A stretch of 64,000 nt of DNA from Onthomorpha sp937906975 (GCA_045614605.1 JAZLDH010000005.1:62001-126000); one strand, 5' to 3'; positions 18,315 through 26,900 are shown, counted from the first letter of the stretch. Notes: generated from the sequence alone by a model not told the origin. Made by a program: numbers and translations.

Positions 18315-19814
18315 CTATTGTATTTGTTTTAAAATTTCGTCAATAAATTCTCTATTGTTTGACAAACGAGGCACCTTGTGTTGTCCTCCTAATTTACCTC
18401 TTGATTTCAACCAATTATAAAAAGTGTTTTGAGGTGCTTTTATTATTTGTGGCTTTTTCAAAATAAAGTCTTTGTAACGCTTTGCTTCATAATCAGAGTT
18501 TACCTCTTGCAAAGTTTTGTCAAAAACACTCTCAAACAAAGCAAAATCCTCAGGCTCTTTATCAAATTCTATAATCCATTGATGTAGAGTGGTGTTATTT
18601 TCTTTGATAAACAAAGGAGCTCCAGTGTATTCGCTCACTTGTGCATTTGAAGCCTCGCATGCTTTGTTGAAAGCCGTAATAGCATTATCTATAATTAACT
18701 CTTCTCCACACGCATTTATGAAATTCTTTGTTCTTCCTGTGATTTTGAAACGATAAGGACTCTTTTCTGTAAATGTAATAGTGTCTCCTATTACATATCT
18801 CCACAATCCAGCATTTGTAGTTATGACCATAGCATAGTTTTTGCCTATTTCTACATCTGCGAGATTGATTGCCTTTGGATTTGGCGAGTTTATTTGATCC
18901 ATAGGTAAGAATTCGTAATATACTCCATAGTCTAAAAGTAAGAGCATCGAATCTAAGTTTGGGTCATCTTGCAATCCAAAAAATCCTTCCGAAGCATTGT
19001 AAGTTTCCATGTATCTTGTGTGTTTTGGAAGTATGGATTCAAATTGTGCCCTGTAAGGAGAAAAACTAACACCACCATGGAAATAAACCTCAAGATTAGG
19101 CCATAAATCTTCAATTCTTTTGTTTGTTTTCTCCATTACCTTTTTCAAAAGCACCATCATCCAAGATGGAACACCAGAAAGGCTTACTACGTTTGCATCT
19201 ATTACAGATTCTACCATTTTGTTTAGCTTACTTTCCCATTCTGGCATAAGCGCTATTTCCTTTTTCGGTACTCTATACATTTCTGCCCAAAAAGGTAGAT
19301 TATCTATAATGATTGCAGAAACATCTCCACAGAATATATCGCTATTTAATTCATTTTCGTGTTTTGAACCGCCTAATGCAAGATTCATTCCTCCAAAAAT
19401 ATTGTTGTTTTGATAGTTATTGCAATACAAAGCAAGCATATCTTTTCCTGCTTTATAGTGGCATTCGTTCAAACACTCTTCACTCACTGGTATAAACTTA
19501 GATTTTGATGAGGTTGTACCAGAAGATTTTGAGAAACGGCGTATTTCTGTTGGCCAAAGAAGATTATATTCTCCCGCTCTTGCTCTTTCAAAAAAAGGCT
19601 TTAAGCTTTCGTAATCGTTTATAGGAACTTTATTGGAAAAGTCTTCCCAAGATTTTATGTTTTTATAATCATAGAATTTTCCCCAAATGGTTTCTTGTCC
19701 AGATTTTATAAGATTTGATAATAATTTCTCTTGTACCTCAATAGGATTATTCATATAATTTTCTATCTGTGGCATACGAGATTTTATTATTTTGTTCATT
19801 AAGTCGTTTATCAT
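18315..19814 (-). CDS. GH3 auxin-responsive promoter family protein (acyl-adenylating enzyme-like)
   Basis: This 499-residue protein belongs to the GH3 superfamily, whose plant members adenylate and conjugate carboxylic acids with amino acids. The bacterial role is unknown. The ATP-binding segment RRFSKSSGTTSSKSKFIP, the YNASEGFFGLQ motif and the RYVIGDTITF and FKITGRTKNFINA segments fit an adenylate-forming fold. It lies between an LptF/G-like gene and sufE, nearly without gaps. Confidence 0.88.
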   Translation of the reverse strand: MINDLMNKIIKSRMPQIENYMNNPIEVQEKLLSNLIKSGQETIWGKFYDYKNIKSWEDFSNKVPINDYESLKPFFERARAGEYNLLWPTEIRRFSKSSGTTSSKSKFIPVSEECLNECHYKAGKDMLALYCNNYQNNNIFGGMNLALGGSKHENELNSDIFCGDVSAIIIDNLPFWAEMYRVPKKEIALMPEWESKLNKMVESVIDANVVSLSGVPSWMMVLLKKVMEKTNKRIEDLWPNLEVYFHGGVSFSPYRAQFESILPKHTRYMETYNASEGFFGLQDDPNLDSMLLLLDYGVYYEFLPMDQINSPNPKAINLADVEIGKNYAMVITTNAGLWRYVIGDTITFTEKSPYRFKITGRTKNFINACGEELIIDNAITAFNKACEASNAQVSEYTGAPLFIKENNTTLHQWIIEFDKEPEDFALFESVFDKTLQEVNSDYEAKRYKDFILKKPQIIKAPQNTFYNWLKSRGKLGGQHKVPRLSNNREFIDEILKQIQ

Positions 19815-19820
19815 ACTATA

Positions 19821-20927
19821 TTATTTAGGGGTTCGTCTTACTAAAATTATTGCTATAATAGCATATAAAAACAAAGGTAAAGCAACTGCTAATACCGCAG
19901 GTAGTGTGCTGTTTGTTGCAAATACATTTGCTAATTTCATCATTAAAATCAAACTAAAGGCAAGAATAATTCCCATTGCTAAGTTTAAACCTATTCCTCC
20001 TCGTTTTTTATGAGAAGATAACGCAACACCAATCACCGTTAGTATGATGTAAGCAAAAGGATTTAATAATCTTTGAAATTTTTCTATGCGTAATTCAGTT
20101 ACAATGCTATTACCTTTTAACTCCTCTCTTGCAATAGCGTTGTCTAATTGTTTGTAATCTAAAACCTCTACTTTGATTTGATTTAGGTTAAACTCGTTTG
20201 GCATTACACCTATGTCGATATGTTTTTCAAATCCTGTTTCTATCTTTTCTGAAATCCCGTTTATTTCTCTTATATGATAGTTTGTCATAACCCAATCCAT
20301 AGTTGCAGAATCAAAAACAATGTAATCAGCACTAGTTTTCTTTACAATAGTTCCATCTTTTATTATTTCCTGAGTAAATTTATAGGCTTTATTTGTTTTA
20401 TTGCTAAAATGTTGAACATAGATTTGCTCATTTTGTTTTGGCTGTATATGGATATTGTAAAATTGATTATGGTAAGGATTTCTGTAATACACCTTTTCAA
20501 ATTCCAATCTTGGCACATTGACCTTTGGAATCAAAACATTGCTTAGCCAAAGATTGACACAGCCAACAAAAACAGCTGTTATAATAAAAGGTCTTAGCAG
20601 ACGCTTAAAACTAATTCCGCTACTGAGAATAGCAATTATTTCAGAATTTGACGCAAGCTTAGAGCATACAAACACAACTGCGATAAAGAAGAATAAATGT
20701 CCGAAAAGATTTGCAAAATGTGGGATAAAATTAAGATAATAATCAAAAATTAAACCCTTAATTGGCGCATTATTAGAAATGAAATCGTCTAATCTTTCAC
20801 TTAAATCAAAAATAATAGCAATCATAATAATGAGAAATATTGCCAAAATAAAGGTTAGCAATAATTTCTTAATTATATAGATGTCTAAAATAGATAAAAA
20901 ACCGTATTTCTTTTTGTTTAAGTTCAT
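19821..20927 (-). CDS. LptF/LptG-family (YjgP/YjgQ) permease
   Basis: This 368-residue inner-membrane protein has the YjgP/YjgQ layout. An N-terminal pair of membrane helices comes first (KLLLTFILAIFLIIMIAIIF), followed by a third helix and a periplasmic jellyroll domain (~120-270). Three C-terminal helices end at the stop. LptF and LptG form the inner-membrane channel of the machine that lifts lipopolysaccharide to the outer membrane. It begins at the base directly after the tgt stop, so the two are translationally coupled, a common Bacteroidota order. F versus G cannot be decided. Confidence 0.88.
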   Translation of the reverse strand: MNLNKKKYGFLSILDIYIIKKLLLTFILAIFLIIMIAIIFDLSERLDDFISNNAPIKGLIFDYYLNFIPHFANLFGHLFFFIAVVFVCSKLASNSEIIAILSSGISFKRLLRPFIITAVFVGCVNLWLSNVLIPKVNVPRLEFEKVYYRNPYHNQFYNIHIQPKQNEQIYVQHFSNKTNKAYKFTQEIIKDGTIVKKTSADYIVFDSATMDWVMTNYHIREINGISEKIETGFEKHIDIGVMPNEFNLNQIKVEVLDYKQLDNAIAREELKGNSIVTELRIEKFQRLLNPFAYIILTVIGVALSSHKKRGGIGLNLAMGIILAFSLILMMKLANVFATNSTLPAVLAVALPLFLYAIIAIILVRRTPK

Positions 20928-22058
20928 TTATAGACGATTAGACAATTTTTTTACCATGATATTTTTCCATGAAAGGAAGTCTCCTGCAATTATATGCTCT
21001 CTTGCTTGACGCATTAGCTCAAGATAGAAAGCCAAGTTATGAATACTTGCAATTTGAAGAGCTAATAACTCTTGCGAAACAAACAAATGTCGCAAGTAAG
21101 CCTTAGTATAAAGTTTATCAACAAAGCAAGTGCCGTTTTCATCTAAGAGAGAAAAATCGTTTGCCCACTTTTTGTTTTTCATATTCATAACACCCTCCAT
21201 TGTAAAGAGCATTGCATTTCTTCCGTTACGAGTAGGCATTACGCAGTCAAACATATCTACGCCCAAGGCTATAGATTCTAATAAGTTTATAGGCGTTCCA
21301 ACTCCCATTAAATAGCGAGGCTTATCCTTAGGAAGTAAAGAACAACACAAATCTGTTAGCTCATACATCATTTCTGCAGGCTCTCCAACAGCAAGTCCGC
21401 CAATTGCGTTTCCATCACAATTAAAAGAAGCAACATATTCGCAAGATTGTTTTCTTAAATCCTTATATACGCTACCCTGTACGATAGGGAAAAGAGATTG
21501 ATTGTAATTGTAAATATTTTCTGTTTGATTAAATCTATCAACACAACGTTTCAGCCAACGATGAGTAAGACCTAATGATTTTTTTGCATAATCATAATCG
21601 CAAGGATACGGAGTACACTCATCAAAAGCCATAATAATGTCAGCTCCAATCACTCTTTCAATATCCATTACTCCCTCTGGCGTAAAAATATGCTTAGAAC
21701 CATCAATATGAGAGCGGAAAATACAACCCTCCTCTGTGATTTTGCGTCTATCGCCCAAAGAATAAACTTGAAATCCTCCACTATCAGTCAGCATAGGCTT
21801 GTTCCAAGAATTGAATTTCTGTATTCCGCCTGCTTGTTTTATTACATCAAGACCAGGACGCAAGTAAAGATGATAAGTATTTCCCAAAATAATTTGAGCC
21901 TTCACATCATCTGTCAAAATATCACTGCCAACCCCTTTTACACTACCGAGAGTTCCCACAGGCATAAAAATAGGCGTTAGAATATTTCCATGATCAGTTT
22001 TTATTTCACCCGCTCTTGCGTTGCAATCTTTTGAAATATAGTTTACTGTAAAGTCCAT
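20928..22058 (-). CDS. tgt: tRNA-guanine transglycosylase with a reduced zinc site
   Basis: This 376-residue enzyme exchanges the anticodon guanine of Asp, Asn, His and Tyr tRNAs for the queuosine precursor. Catalytic-core motifs are present: LTDSGGFQVYSL, IMAFDECTPYP, IVQGS, GGLAVGEP and the RNA-binding MPTRNGRNAML. In E. coli Tgt a CxCxxC plus His binds zinc. The aligned segment here, ENGTCFVDKLYTKAYLRHL, keeps only one Cys, while the distal His (IASIHNL) remains. It is the first gene of the leftward operon and shares a divergent promoter region with the glycosyltransferase. Confidence 0.92.
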   Translation of the reverse strand: MDFTVNYISKDCNARAGEIKTDHGNILTPIFMPVGTLGSVKGVGSDILTDDVKAQIILGNTYHLYLRPGLDVIKQAGGIQKFNSWNKPMLTDSGGFQVYSLGDRRKITEEGCIFRSHIDGSKHIFTPEGVMDIERVIGADIIMAFDECTPYPCDYDYAKKSLGLTHRWLKRCVDRFNQTENIYNYNQSLFPIVQGSVYKDLRKQSCEYVASFNCDGNAIGGLAVGEPAEMMYELTDLCCSLLPKDKPRYLMGVGTPINLLESIALGVDMFDCVMPTRNGRNAMLFTMEGVMNMKNKKWANDFSLLDENGTCFVDKLYTKAYLRHLFVSQELLALQIASIHNLAFYLELMRQAREHIIAGDFLSWKNIMVKKLSNRL

Positions 22059-22093
22059 TTCTAAGTTATTAACATAAAACGTTAAAAAAATAA

Positions 22094-22139
22094 TTTACAA
22101 AAATAACTCTAAAACTCGAATAAAGGATATTTTTGTAAA
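22094..22139. promoter_or_regulatory. Symmetric divergent promoters for tgt and the glycosyltransferase
   Basis: A perfect 12-bp inverted repeat (TTTACAAAAATA at 22094-22105, complement at 22128-22139) carries one TATTTTTG -7 element in each arm: 22098-22105 reading left for tgt and 22128-22135 reading right for the glycosyltransferase. Confidence 0.65.
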
Positions 22140-22153
22140 AAATAATTTTAAAA

Positions 22154-23299
22154 ATGATAAATTTCGGATTTCCATTAACCACTTTAAATTTGGTTTTATT
22201 GGGCTTTGTGAGCCTTTTCTTAATTTTACAAATCTTATTCTATTTAATAGTTTATCGTAAGATAACATTAAAAAAATATTACAATCAACCATTATTAGAA
22301 AACAAAGACTTGCCACCGCTTTCTGTGATTGTGGTTGCAAAAAACGATGAATACAATTTAAAAAGCAAGTTAATAGAAATACTCGAACAAGACTATCCAA
22401 AATATGAAGTGATAGTAGTGAACGATGCCTCAACAGACGACACAGAATATGTGTTAAAAGGATTGTCAGTTATTTATTCACATTTAAAAATTGTAAACAT
22501 AGTAGAGAATGTCAATAAATTCCAAGGACAAAAGTTTCCAATCTCAATAGGAATCAAATCCGCAAAATACGAAAACATAGTTTTAATAAAAGCAGACTGC
22601 AAACCAAATTCATTTGAGTGGTTAAAACATATTGCATCAGCCTTTAGCACAAACAAAGAAATAGTTTTAGGTTACGCAAACATAGCAAACAGAAAAGGAT
22701 TACTAAACAAAATAATACAATACGACCACACAATAAGAGCAATGAACTATATCTCGTTTGCATTGTGTAAAAAACCCTACATGGGCGAAGGATACAATCT
22801 CGCATACAAAAAAAGCCTATTCTATAAAGTAGGAGGATTTATCAAACACTACAACCTATCGGCAGGAGATGACGACATATTTATCAATCAAGTAGCAAAC
22901 AACAAAAATACAGCAGTAGTATTATCAGAGTCCTCGCAAATCACCTTTGATTCCTATAAAAGCTATAAAGATTGGATAAAATCAAAGAAAAGTAACATTA
23001 TTTCAAGAAAACATTTCAAAACCACACACAAATTATCATTAGCATTCTTGCCTTGCATTACGTGGCTATTCTATTTTAGTTTAATATCACTATTTTTAGT
23101 CTCAATACCGTGGCAATATATCCTAATTGCAATTTTATTAAAATGGATATTGCAAATTTTTGTCTATTATAAAGTCTTTAAAAAGCTTAAAACAAAAAAT
23201 TTATATATATTTGCACCGATTTTGGAACTTTATCAAATGTTTCTTAATCTTACATTAGAGATAAGGATATTAACTACAAAGAAAAGTAGATGGAAGTAA
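22154..23299 (+). CDS. Membrane-anchored family 2 glycosyltransferase
   Basis: This 381-residue inverting GT-A glycosyltransferase has an N-terminal membrane helix (LVLLGFVSLFLILQILFYLI). The nucleotide-sugar-binding VIVVAKNDEYNLKSKL and VIVVNDASTDD follow, with the metal-binding region at KADCKP. The acceptor-side motif is GEGYNLAYKK, then AGDDDIF, and the C-terminus has two or more membrane helices. Donor and product are unknown; synthesis of a cell-surface glycan is plausible. The sigma factor gene starts within its last ten bases. Confidence 0.85.
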   Translation: MINFGFPLTTLNLVLLGFVSLFLILQILFYLIVYRKITLKKYYNQPLLENKDLPPLSVIVVAKNDEYNLKSKLIEILEQDYPKYEVIVVNDASTDDTEYVLKGLSVIYSHLKIVNIVENVNKFQGQKFPISIGIKSAKYENIVLIKADCKPNSFEWLKHIASAFSTNKEIVLGYANIANRKGLLNKIIQYDHTIRAMNYISFALCKKPYMGEGYNLAYKKSLFYKVGGFIKHYNLSAGDDDIFINQVANNKNTAVVLSESSQITFDSYKSYKDWIKSKKSNIISRKHFKTTHKLSLAFLPCITWLFYFSLISLFLVSIPWQYILIAILLKWILQIFVYYKVFKKLKTKNLYIFAPILELYQMFLNLTLEIRILTTKKSRWK

Positions 23300-23895
23300 C
23301 AAGTGGTCAAACCGCGAAAGCAAAAAGAGATTACGAACTAATCTGCAAAGCAAGAGAGCAGGGCGATCAAAAAGCCTATGCAACACTAATGGAACTCTAT
23401 AGAGAGCCACTCTATTATATGATTTTGAAAATGACAAACAGCACAATAGATGCAGATGACCTTACAATAGAAGCCTTTGGCAAAGCATTCAAATCCATAG
23501 ACAAATACACACCAGAATTTGCTTTTAGCACATGGCTATTTCGCATAGCGACAAACAATTGTGTTGATTTTATCAGAAAGAAAAAAGCACAAACAATTTC
23601 CATTGAAACACATTTCTTAAACGCAAACCAAGAGTTTATGGAATTTAACGTAGTTTCAGAAACCTTATCTCCCGAAGAAAAAATCATAGAAGAACAAAAA
23701 CACCAATTTTTACGCAGCATAGTAAAGAAGTTAAAGCCACATTACAAAGTCCTTATTGAGAAACGTTATTTTGAAGAAAAGTCCTACGAAGAAATCTCAC
23801 AAGAATTGAATTTACCAATCGGGACAGTGAAAGCAAAACTCTTTAGAGCAAGAGAATTTTTATACAATCTTGCAAAAAACAACGAAGATTTGTAG
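23290..23895 (+). CDS. ECF-type RNA polymerase sigma factor
   Basis: This 201-residue sigma-70-related factor has region 2 at about residues 30-95 (GEAFGKAF-like helix, FAFSTWLFRIATNNCVDFIRKKK). Region 4 is at about 140-195, with the helix-turn-helix KSYEEISQELNLPIGTVKAK. The linker is short, as in extracytoplasmic-function sigmas. No anti-sigma gene is adjacent. It overlaps the glycosyltransferase stop by ten bases and is followed one base after its stop by an acetyltransferase gene. Confidence 0.9.
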   Translation: MEVTSGQTAKAKRDYELICKAREQGDQKAYATLMELYREPLYYMILKMTNSTIDADDLTIEAFGKAFKSIDKYTPEFAFSTWLFRIATNNCVDFIRKKKAQTISIETHFLNANQEFMEFNVVSETLSPEEKIIEEQKHQFLRSIVKKLKPHYKVLIEKRYFEEKSYEEISQELNLPIGTVKAKLFRAREFLYNLAKNNEDL

Positions 23896-23896
23896 A

Positions 23897-24427
23897 ATGT
23901 TGCAAATAAAAAAACTCCAAAACGAAGAAAAACAAATGCAATTTTCAAGAAAAATCTATGAAAATTGCTTTCCCGAAGAAGAAAGACGCGATTTTTCAAA
24001 ATTAATTGAGGTTTATAACAACGAATTGTTGGAATTAAATTTAATATATAAAAACAACGAATTTGTTGGGATATTGAACTATTGGCAATTCTCAAAGTTT
24101 TTGTACATCGAACACTTTGCAATAGATTTAAAACATCGCAATCAAAAAATAGCAAGCAATATATTGTCAATGCTAAGCAAGGATAATCCTTTGATTATCT
24201 TAGAAGTAGAATTGCCAACAGATGAAATATCAAAAAAACGCATACAATTCTACCAACGAGCAGGCTTTCGCATTTTACCATTTGCCTATTGCCAACCACC
24301 ATACAGAAAAGGCGAAAAAGAAGTCGAAATGCACATAATGACAAACGCCAAAAACACCATAGAAGAGAGTCAATTCAAAGAAATAAAAGAAGAATTGCGA
24401 AAAAAAGTCTATGAAAAATTTTGGTAG
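23897..24427 (+). CDS. GNAT family N-acetyltransferase
   Basis: This GNAT-fold acetyltransferase has about 176 residues. The acetyl-CoA loop region is seen in FAIDLKHRNQKIASNILSML (the usual Q/RxxGxG/A is relaxed to HRNQKIAS), followed by strand ILEVELP and the helix ending in FYQRAGFRILPFAY. ATG 23897 is preferred; a TTG nine codons upstream lies inside the sigma gene. The substrate is unknown. It is the last gene of the glycosyltransferase-sigma run. Confidence 0.75.
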   Translation: MLQIKKLQNEEKQMQFSRKIYENCFPEEERRDFSKLIEVYNNELLELNLIYKNNEFVGILNYWQFSKFLYIEHFAIDLKHRNQKIASNILSMLSKDNPLIILEVELPTDEISKKRIQFYQRAGFRILPFAYCQPPYRKGEKEVEMHIMTNAKNTIEESQFKEIKEELRKKVYEKFW

Positions 24428-24450
24428 ATTAAAAAAAGAGAGTATCTTTG
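24420..24450 (+). promoter_or_regulatory. Promoter of tRNA-Arg
   Basis: TTTG at 24420-24423 (inside the end of the acetyltransferase gene), a 19-bp spacer and TATCTTTG at 24443-24450, 16 bp before the tRNA. Confidence 0.75.
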
Positions 24451-24466
24451 CACACGCAAAAAAGAT

Positions 24467-24540
24467 GGCCACGTAGCTTAACTGAATAGAGTCCCTGATT
24501 ACGGCTCAGGAGGTTGCAGGTTTGAATCCTGCCGTGGTCA
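24467..24540 (+). tRNA. tRNA-Arg (anticodon ACG)
   Basis: The cloverleaf is complete. The acceptor stem GGCCACG pairs with CGTGGTC, the anticodon stem CCTGA/TCAGG encloses loop TTACGGC, and the T arm is GCAGG TTTGAAT CCTGC. The anticodon is ACG, read as ICG for CGN Arg codons. The discriminator base is A and CCA is not encoded. Confidence 0.95.
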
Positions 24541-24541
24541 C

Positions 24542-24576
24542 AAAGGTGATTGACCCTGTCAATCACCTTTTTTTTT
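24542..24576 (+). terminator. Rho-independent terminator after tRNA-Arg
   Basis: The 12-bp perfect stem AAAGGTGATTGA / TCAATCACCTTT has a five-base loop and is followed by a run of T. Confidence 0.9.
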
Positions 24577-24674
24577 ATTTAAAATAATAAATCACGCACA
24601 TAATTCGTTATTCCAATACAAAAGAACATTAAAAAATAACATTATTTACAAACAACAAATAAAAACATAACACT

Positions 24675-25229
24675 ATGGAAAAGAAATGGATTTGTACAGT
24701 ATGTGGATATGTACACGAAGGAGCTAACCCACCAGAAGCTTGTCCTCAATGTAAAGTACCTGCTTCTAAGTTTAAAGAAATGCAAACAAACACAGAAGCA
24801 TTAGAATTTGAAACAGAACACATAATAGGCGTAGCAAAAGGTTTAGGAGAAGAAATGATAAAAGACCTAAACGCACACTTCAACGGAGAATGTACAGAAG
24901 TTGGAATGTATTTAGCAATGAGCCGTCAAGCAGACAGAGAAGGCTATCCTGAAATAGCAGAAGCCTTTAAACGTTATGCGTGGGAAGAAGCAGAACACGC
25001 AGCAAAATTTGCAGAATTGTTAGGCGATGTAGTTTGGGATACAAAAACAAACTTAGAAAAACGTATGGCAGCAGAAGCAGGTGCTTGTTCAGACAAGTAT
25101 CGTATAGCAAAGAATGCAAAAGCACAAGACTTAGATGCAATTCACGACACAGTACACGAAATGGCAAAAGACGAAGCACGCCATGGTAAAGGATTTGAAG
25201 GACTTTACAACAGATACTTCAAAAAATAA
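24675..25229 (+). CDS. Reverse-type rubrerythrin (rubredoxin domain first)
   Basis: This 184-residue non-haem iron peroxidase detoxifies hydrogen peroxide in the cytoplasm of anaerobes. The rubredoxin-like Cys pairs come first (CTVCGY at 7-12, CPQCKV at 23-28). The ferritin-like diiron domain follows, with ligands in FNGECTEVGMY, YAWEEAEHAAKFAELLG and VHEMAKDEARHGKGFEGL. The domain order is the reverse of classical rubrerythrin. It is monocistronic. Downstream lies a palindromic terminator made of repeat array 3. Confidence 0.94.
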   Translation: MEKKWICTVCGYVHEGANPPEACPQCKVPASKFKEMQTNTEALEFETEHIIGVAKGLGEEMIKDLNAHFNGECTEVGMYLAMSRQADREGYPEIAEAFKRYAWEEAEHAAKFAELLGDVVWDTKTNLEKRMAAEAGACSDKYRIAKNAKAQDLDAIHDTVHEMAKDEARHGKGFEGLYNRYFKK

Positions 25230-25251
25230 AAGCACTTAGCTGAAAATAAAG

Positions 25252-25318
25252 CAAAGAAAAAAATAAAAAAGTCTTTGAAAAAAATTTTTTTTTCAAAGAC
25301 TTTTTTTTAAAATCAAAG
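25252..25318. repeat. 21-bp-period CAAAG/CTTTG array (array 3)
   Basis: The cores are CAAAG at 25252, CTTTG at 25273, CAAAG at 25294 and CAAAG at 25314, spaced 21, 21 and 20 bp. The middle two form a long palindrome. Confidence 0.8.
25265..25308. terminator. Bidirectional terminator built from array 3
   Basis: A six-base A run followed by GTCTTTG and an A tract (25265-25284) is mirrored by a T tract, CAAAGAC and more T (25285-25308). It lies between the convergent rubrerythrin and AraC genes. Confidence 0.75.
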
Positions 25319-25334
25319 AAATAAAAAACGTAAT

Positions 25335-26213
25335 TTATAGTTCCGATTTATTTTTACCTTTTCTAAATTCAATAGGCGAAAGGTTTGTCATACGTTTAAA
25401 AAATCTACTAAAATTACTTTGCGAATTAAAACCTAAAAACTCTGCAACATAATCAATTGAATTTTCGCTTTCAGTTAATAATCGTTTCGCTTCCGAGATT
25501 AATTTTTCATCAAGCCAAGATTTAAAAGAACGTCCCGTTGCGTTTTTTATCGTAGTCTCAAAATAACCCTTTGAAAAAGAAAAAGCATCAGCATAAAATT
25601 CTACATCTTGCTCTTTAATGAAATTTTCCTCTAATAATTGAAAGAATCTATCGCTAATATTCTTGCTATTTGTCTTCAAATTAGAAAATAAAGAATAGAA
25701 ATAGCGATAATAATAAGCAGTATTCAAATGCTGAACAACATTTAAGCGAAAAGGATTGTCGGTCTCAGCAATAACTTCATTTAATTCATTTACAAAATGC
25801 ATCATAACATCAGCCTCCTTTTTGTTAAAATGAGAATAACACTTTAATCTGATACTATTATGCAAAGAGACACTTGTTCCAAAACTATCTAAGAAATTAT
25901 TTCTGATATGTTTAGATGCAACGAATATGTTAATGGATATATCAGAACTAAAAGATATAATCTGAAAAGAATTACCCGGTTGCATAAGTATAGAAGAAGG
26001 GGAATCAAGAAGGTATTCTTTCATATCAATTTCAATAACGATATTCCCTTTGTTAATAAAAACATCTATATAATAATTAGTTTGCAGGCGTTTTTCTTTA
26101 TTGTAAAGTATGTTAATATCATTTGATGTTAAGAAATCGTAACCAATTTTACACTCTTCCTTTGTTTCATCAAATACTTTTTCCCAATCAAAAATAGGAG
26201 TCTTTCTAATCAT
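25335..26213 (-). CDS. AraC family transcriptional regulator
   Basis: This protein of about 292 residues ends in a double helix-turn-helix of the AraC class. The first helix pair is around VEFYADAFSFSKGYFETTIKNA. The second is IDYVAEFLGFNSQSNFSRFF, followed by the family tail TNLSPIEFRKG. The N-terminal ~190 residues are a ligand-sensing region without clear motifs. ATG at 26213 is chosen because an in-frame TTG at 26243 falls inside the -7 promoter element (complement of CAAATATA, 26241-26248). Its target is unknown. Confidence 0.88.
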   Translation of the reverse strand: MIRKTPIFDWEKVFDETKEECKIGYDFLTSNDINILYNKEKRLQTNYYIDVFINKGNIVIEIDMKEYLLDSPSSILMQPGNSFQIISFSSDISINIFVASKHIRNNFLDSFGTSVSLHNSIRLKCYSHFNKKEADVMMHFVNELNEVIAETDNPFRLNVVQHLNTAYYYRYFYSLFSNLKTNSKNISDRFFQLLEENFIKEQDVEFYADAFSFSKGYFETTIKNATGRSFKSWLDEKLISEAKRLLTESENSIDYVAEFLGFNSQSNFSRFFKRMTNLSPIEFRKGKNKSEL

Positions 26214-26534
26214 AATATATTTGTAAGAATTAAACTTTTGCAAATATATAAAAAAAAGTATTCTTTATATTGAACGATATGTTAAAATGGAAAAAAAAAC
26301 TTGTGAAATGATATACACTATAATGAAATGTAAAAAAGTCATTGGGAAATGTCAAAAAAATACAATTTTTTTACTATATTTTTGCAAACGAAAATTTTCA
26401 CGATTCTAACGTTAGAAAAAACAACCCCAATTTTGCAAAAATCGCGATTAAACTCCTATCGATTTTGCAGAATTGTAAGAAATAAAAAATAGTTCAATAA
26501 TAAACTTAGTTGTAAGTAGATAACTTTAATAACA
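26214..26534. other. Intergenic region with rightward promoter and palindromes
   Basis: This 321-base region has no convincing gene. It holds the AraC promoter on the left and a rightward -7 box TATTTTTG at 26377-26384. A leader of about 145 nt follows, with a perfect palindrome TTCTAACGTTAGAA at 26404-26417 and the palindrome AATCGCGATT shortly after. It ends at the first of two tiny genes. Confidence 0.6.
26241..26248 (-). promoter_or_regulatory. -7 element of the AraC-type regulator gene
   Basis: The complement reads TATATTTG, matching TAnnTTTG, 28 bases upstream of the chosen ATG. Confidence 0.6.
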
Positions 26535-26699
26535 ATGGAAGAAATAAAAGAAATATTAAAAGAGAATCAAAGATTGGCGAAAGAGAATCAAGAAATCTTT
26601 CAACGAATTAACAAAAAATCAAAAATATATGAAAGAGTAGAACTCGTATTTTCAATTCTATTCTTTGCCGTTTTAATAATAGGGTTTATATTGGTATAG
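26535..26699 (+). CDS. Tiny membrane protein, MEEIKEIL family (paralog 1)
   Basis: I do not recognise this 54-residue protein. It starts MEEIKEILKENQRLAKENQE, a short charged amphipathic helix likely to form a coiled coil, followed by one membrane helix near the C-terminus (VFSILFFAVLIIGFILV). This tail-anchored layout and the matching start of the next gene argue that it is real. A promoter and a long leader precede it. Confidence 0.6.
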   Translation: MEEIKEILKENQRLAKENQEIFQRINKKSKIYERVELVFSILFFAVLIIGFILV

Positions 26700-26723
26700 T
26701 TTAATGATTAAAAATAATATGAA

Positions 26724-26900
26724 ATGGAAGAAATAAAAGAAATATTACAAGAAACACAAAAAACATTACAAGGAAATAACGAAGAATTAAAGAAAATCGA
26801 GAAAAAAATAATTACAGATAAGAAATCTATTATTTTAGGGAGTTTATCAATGTTGATTCTTGAAGTAGTTTCCTTTGCGTATTTTATGGATTATCTTTAA
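26724..26900 (+). CDS. Tiny membrane protein, MEEIKEIL family (paralog 2)
   Basis: This 58-residue protein begins with the same eight residues (MEEIKEIL) as its neighbour 24 bases upstream and has the same layout: charged coiled-coil start, then a single hydrophobic helix (IILGSLSMLILEVVSFAYF). The two are tandem paralogs. The coiled coils could pair with each other or with a larger partner. A strong hairpin terminator follows. Confidence 0.6.
   Translation: MEEIKEILQETQKTLQGNNEELKKIEKKIITDKKSIILGSLSMLILEVVSFAYFMDYL

Noticed and set aside
26214..26243. Upstream TTG start for the AraC-type regulator
   Set aside because: The TTG overlaps the TATATTTG promoter element and so is likely upstream of the transcript start.
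26287..26409. 40-codon Cys-rich reading frame (MEKKTCEMIY...)
   Set aside because: It runs through the -7 box of the downstream genes and ends in the palindrome; codon use is poor and no ribosome site or relative is apparent.
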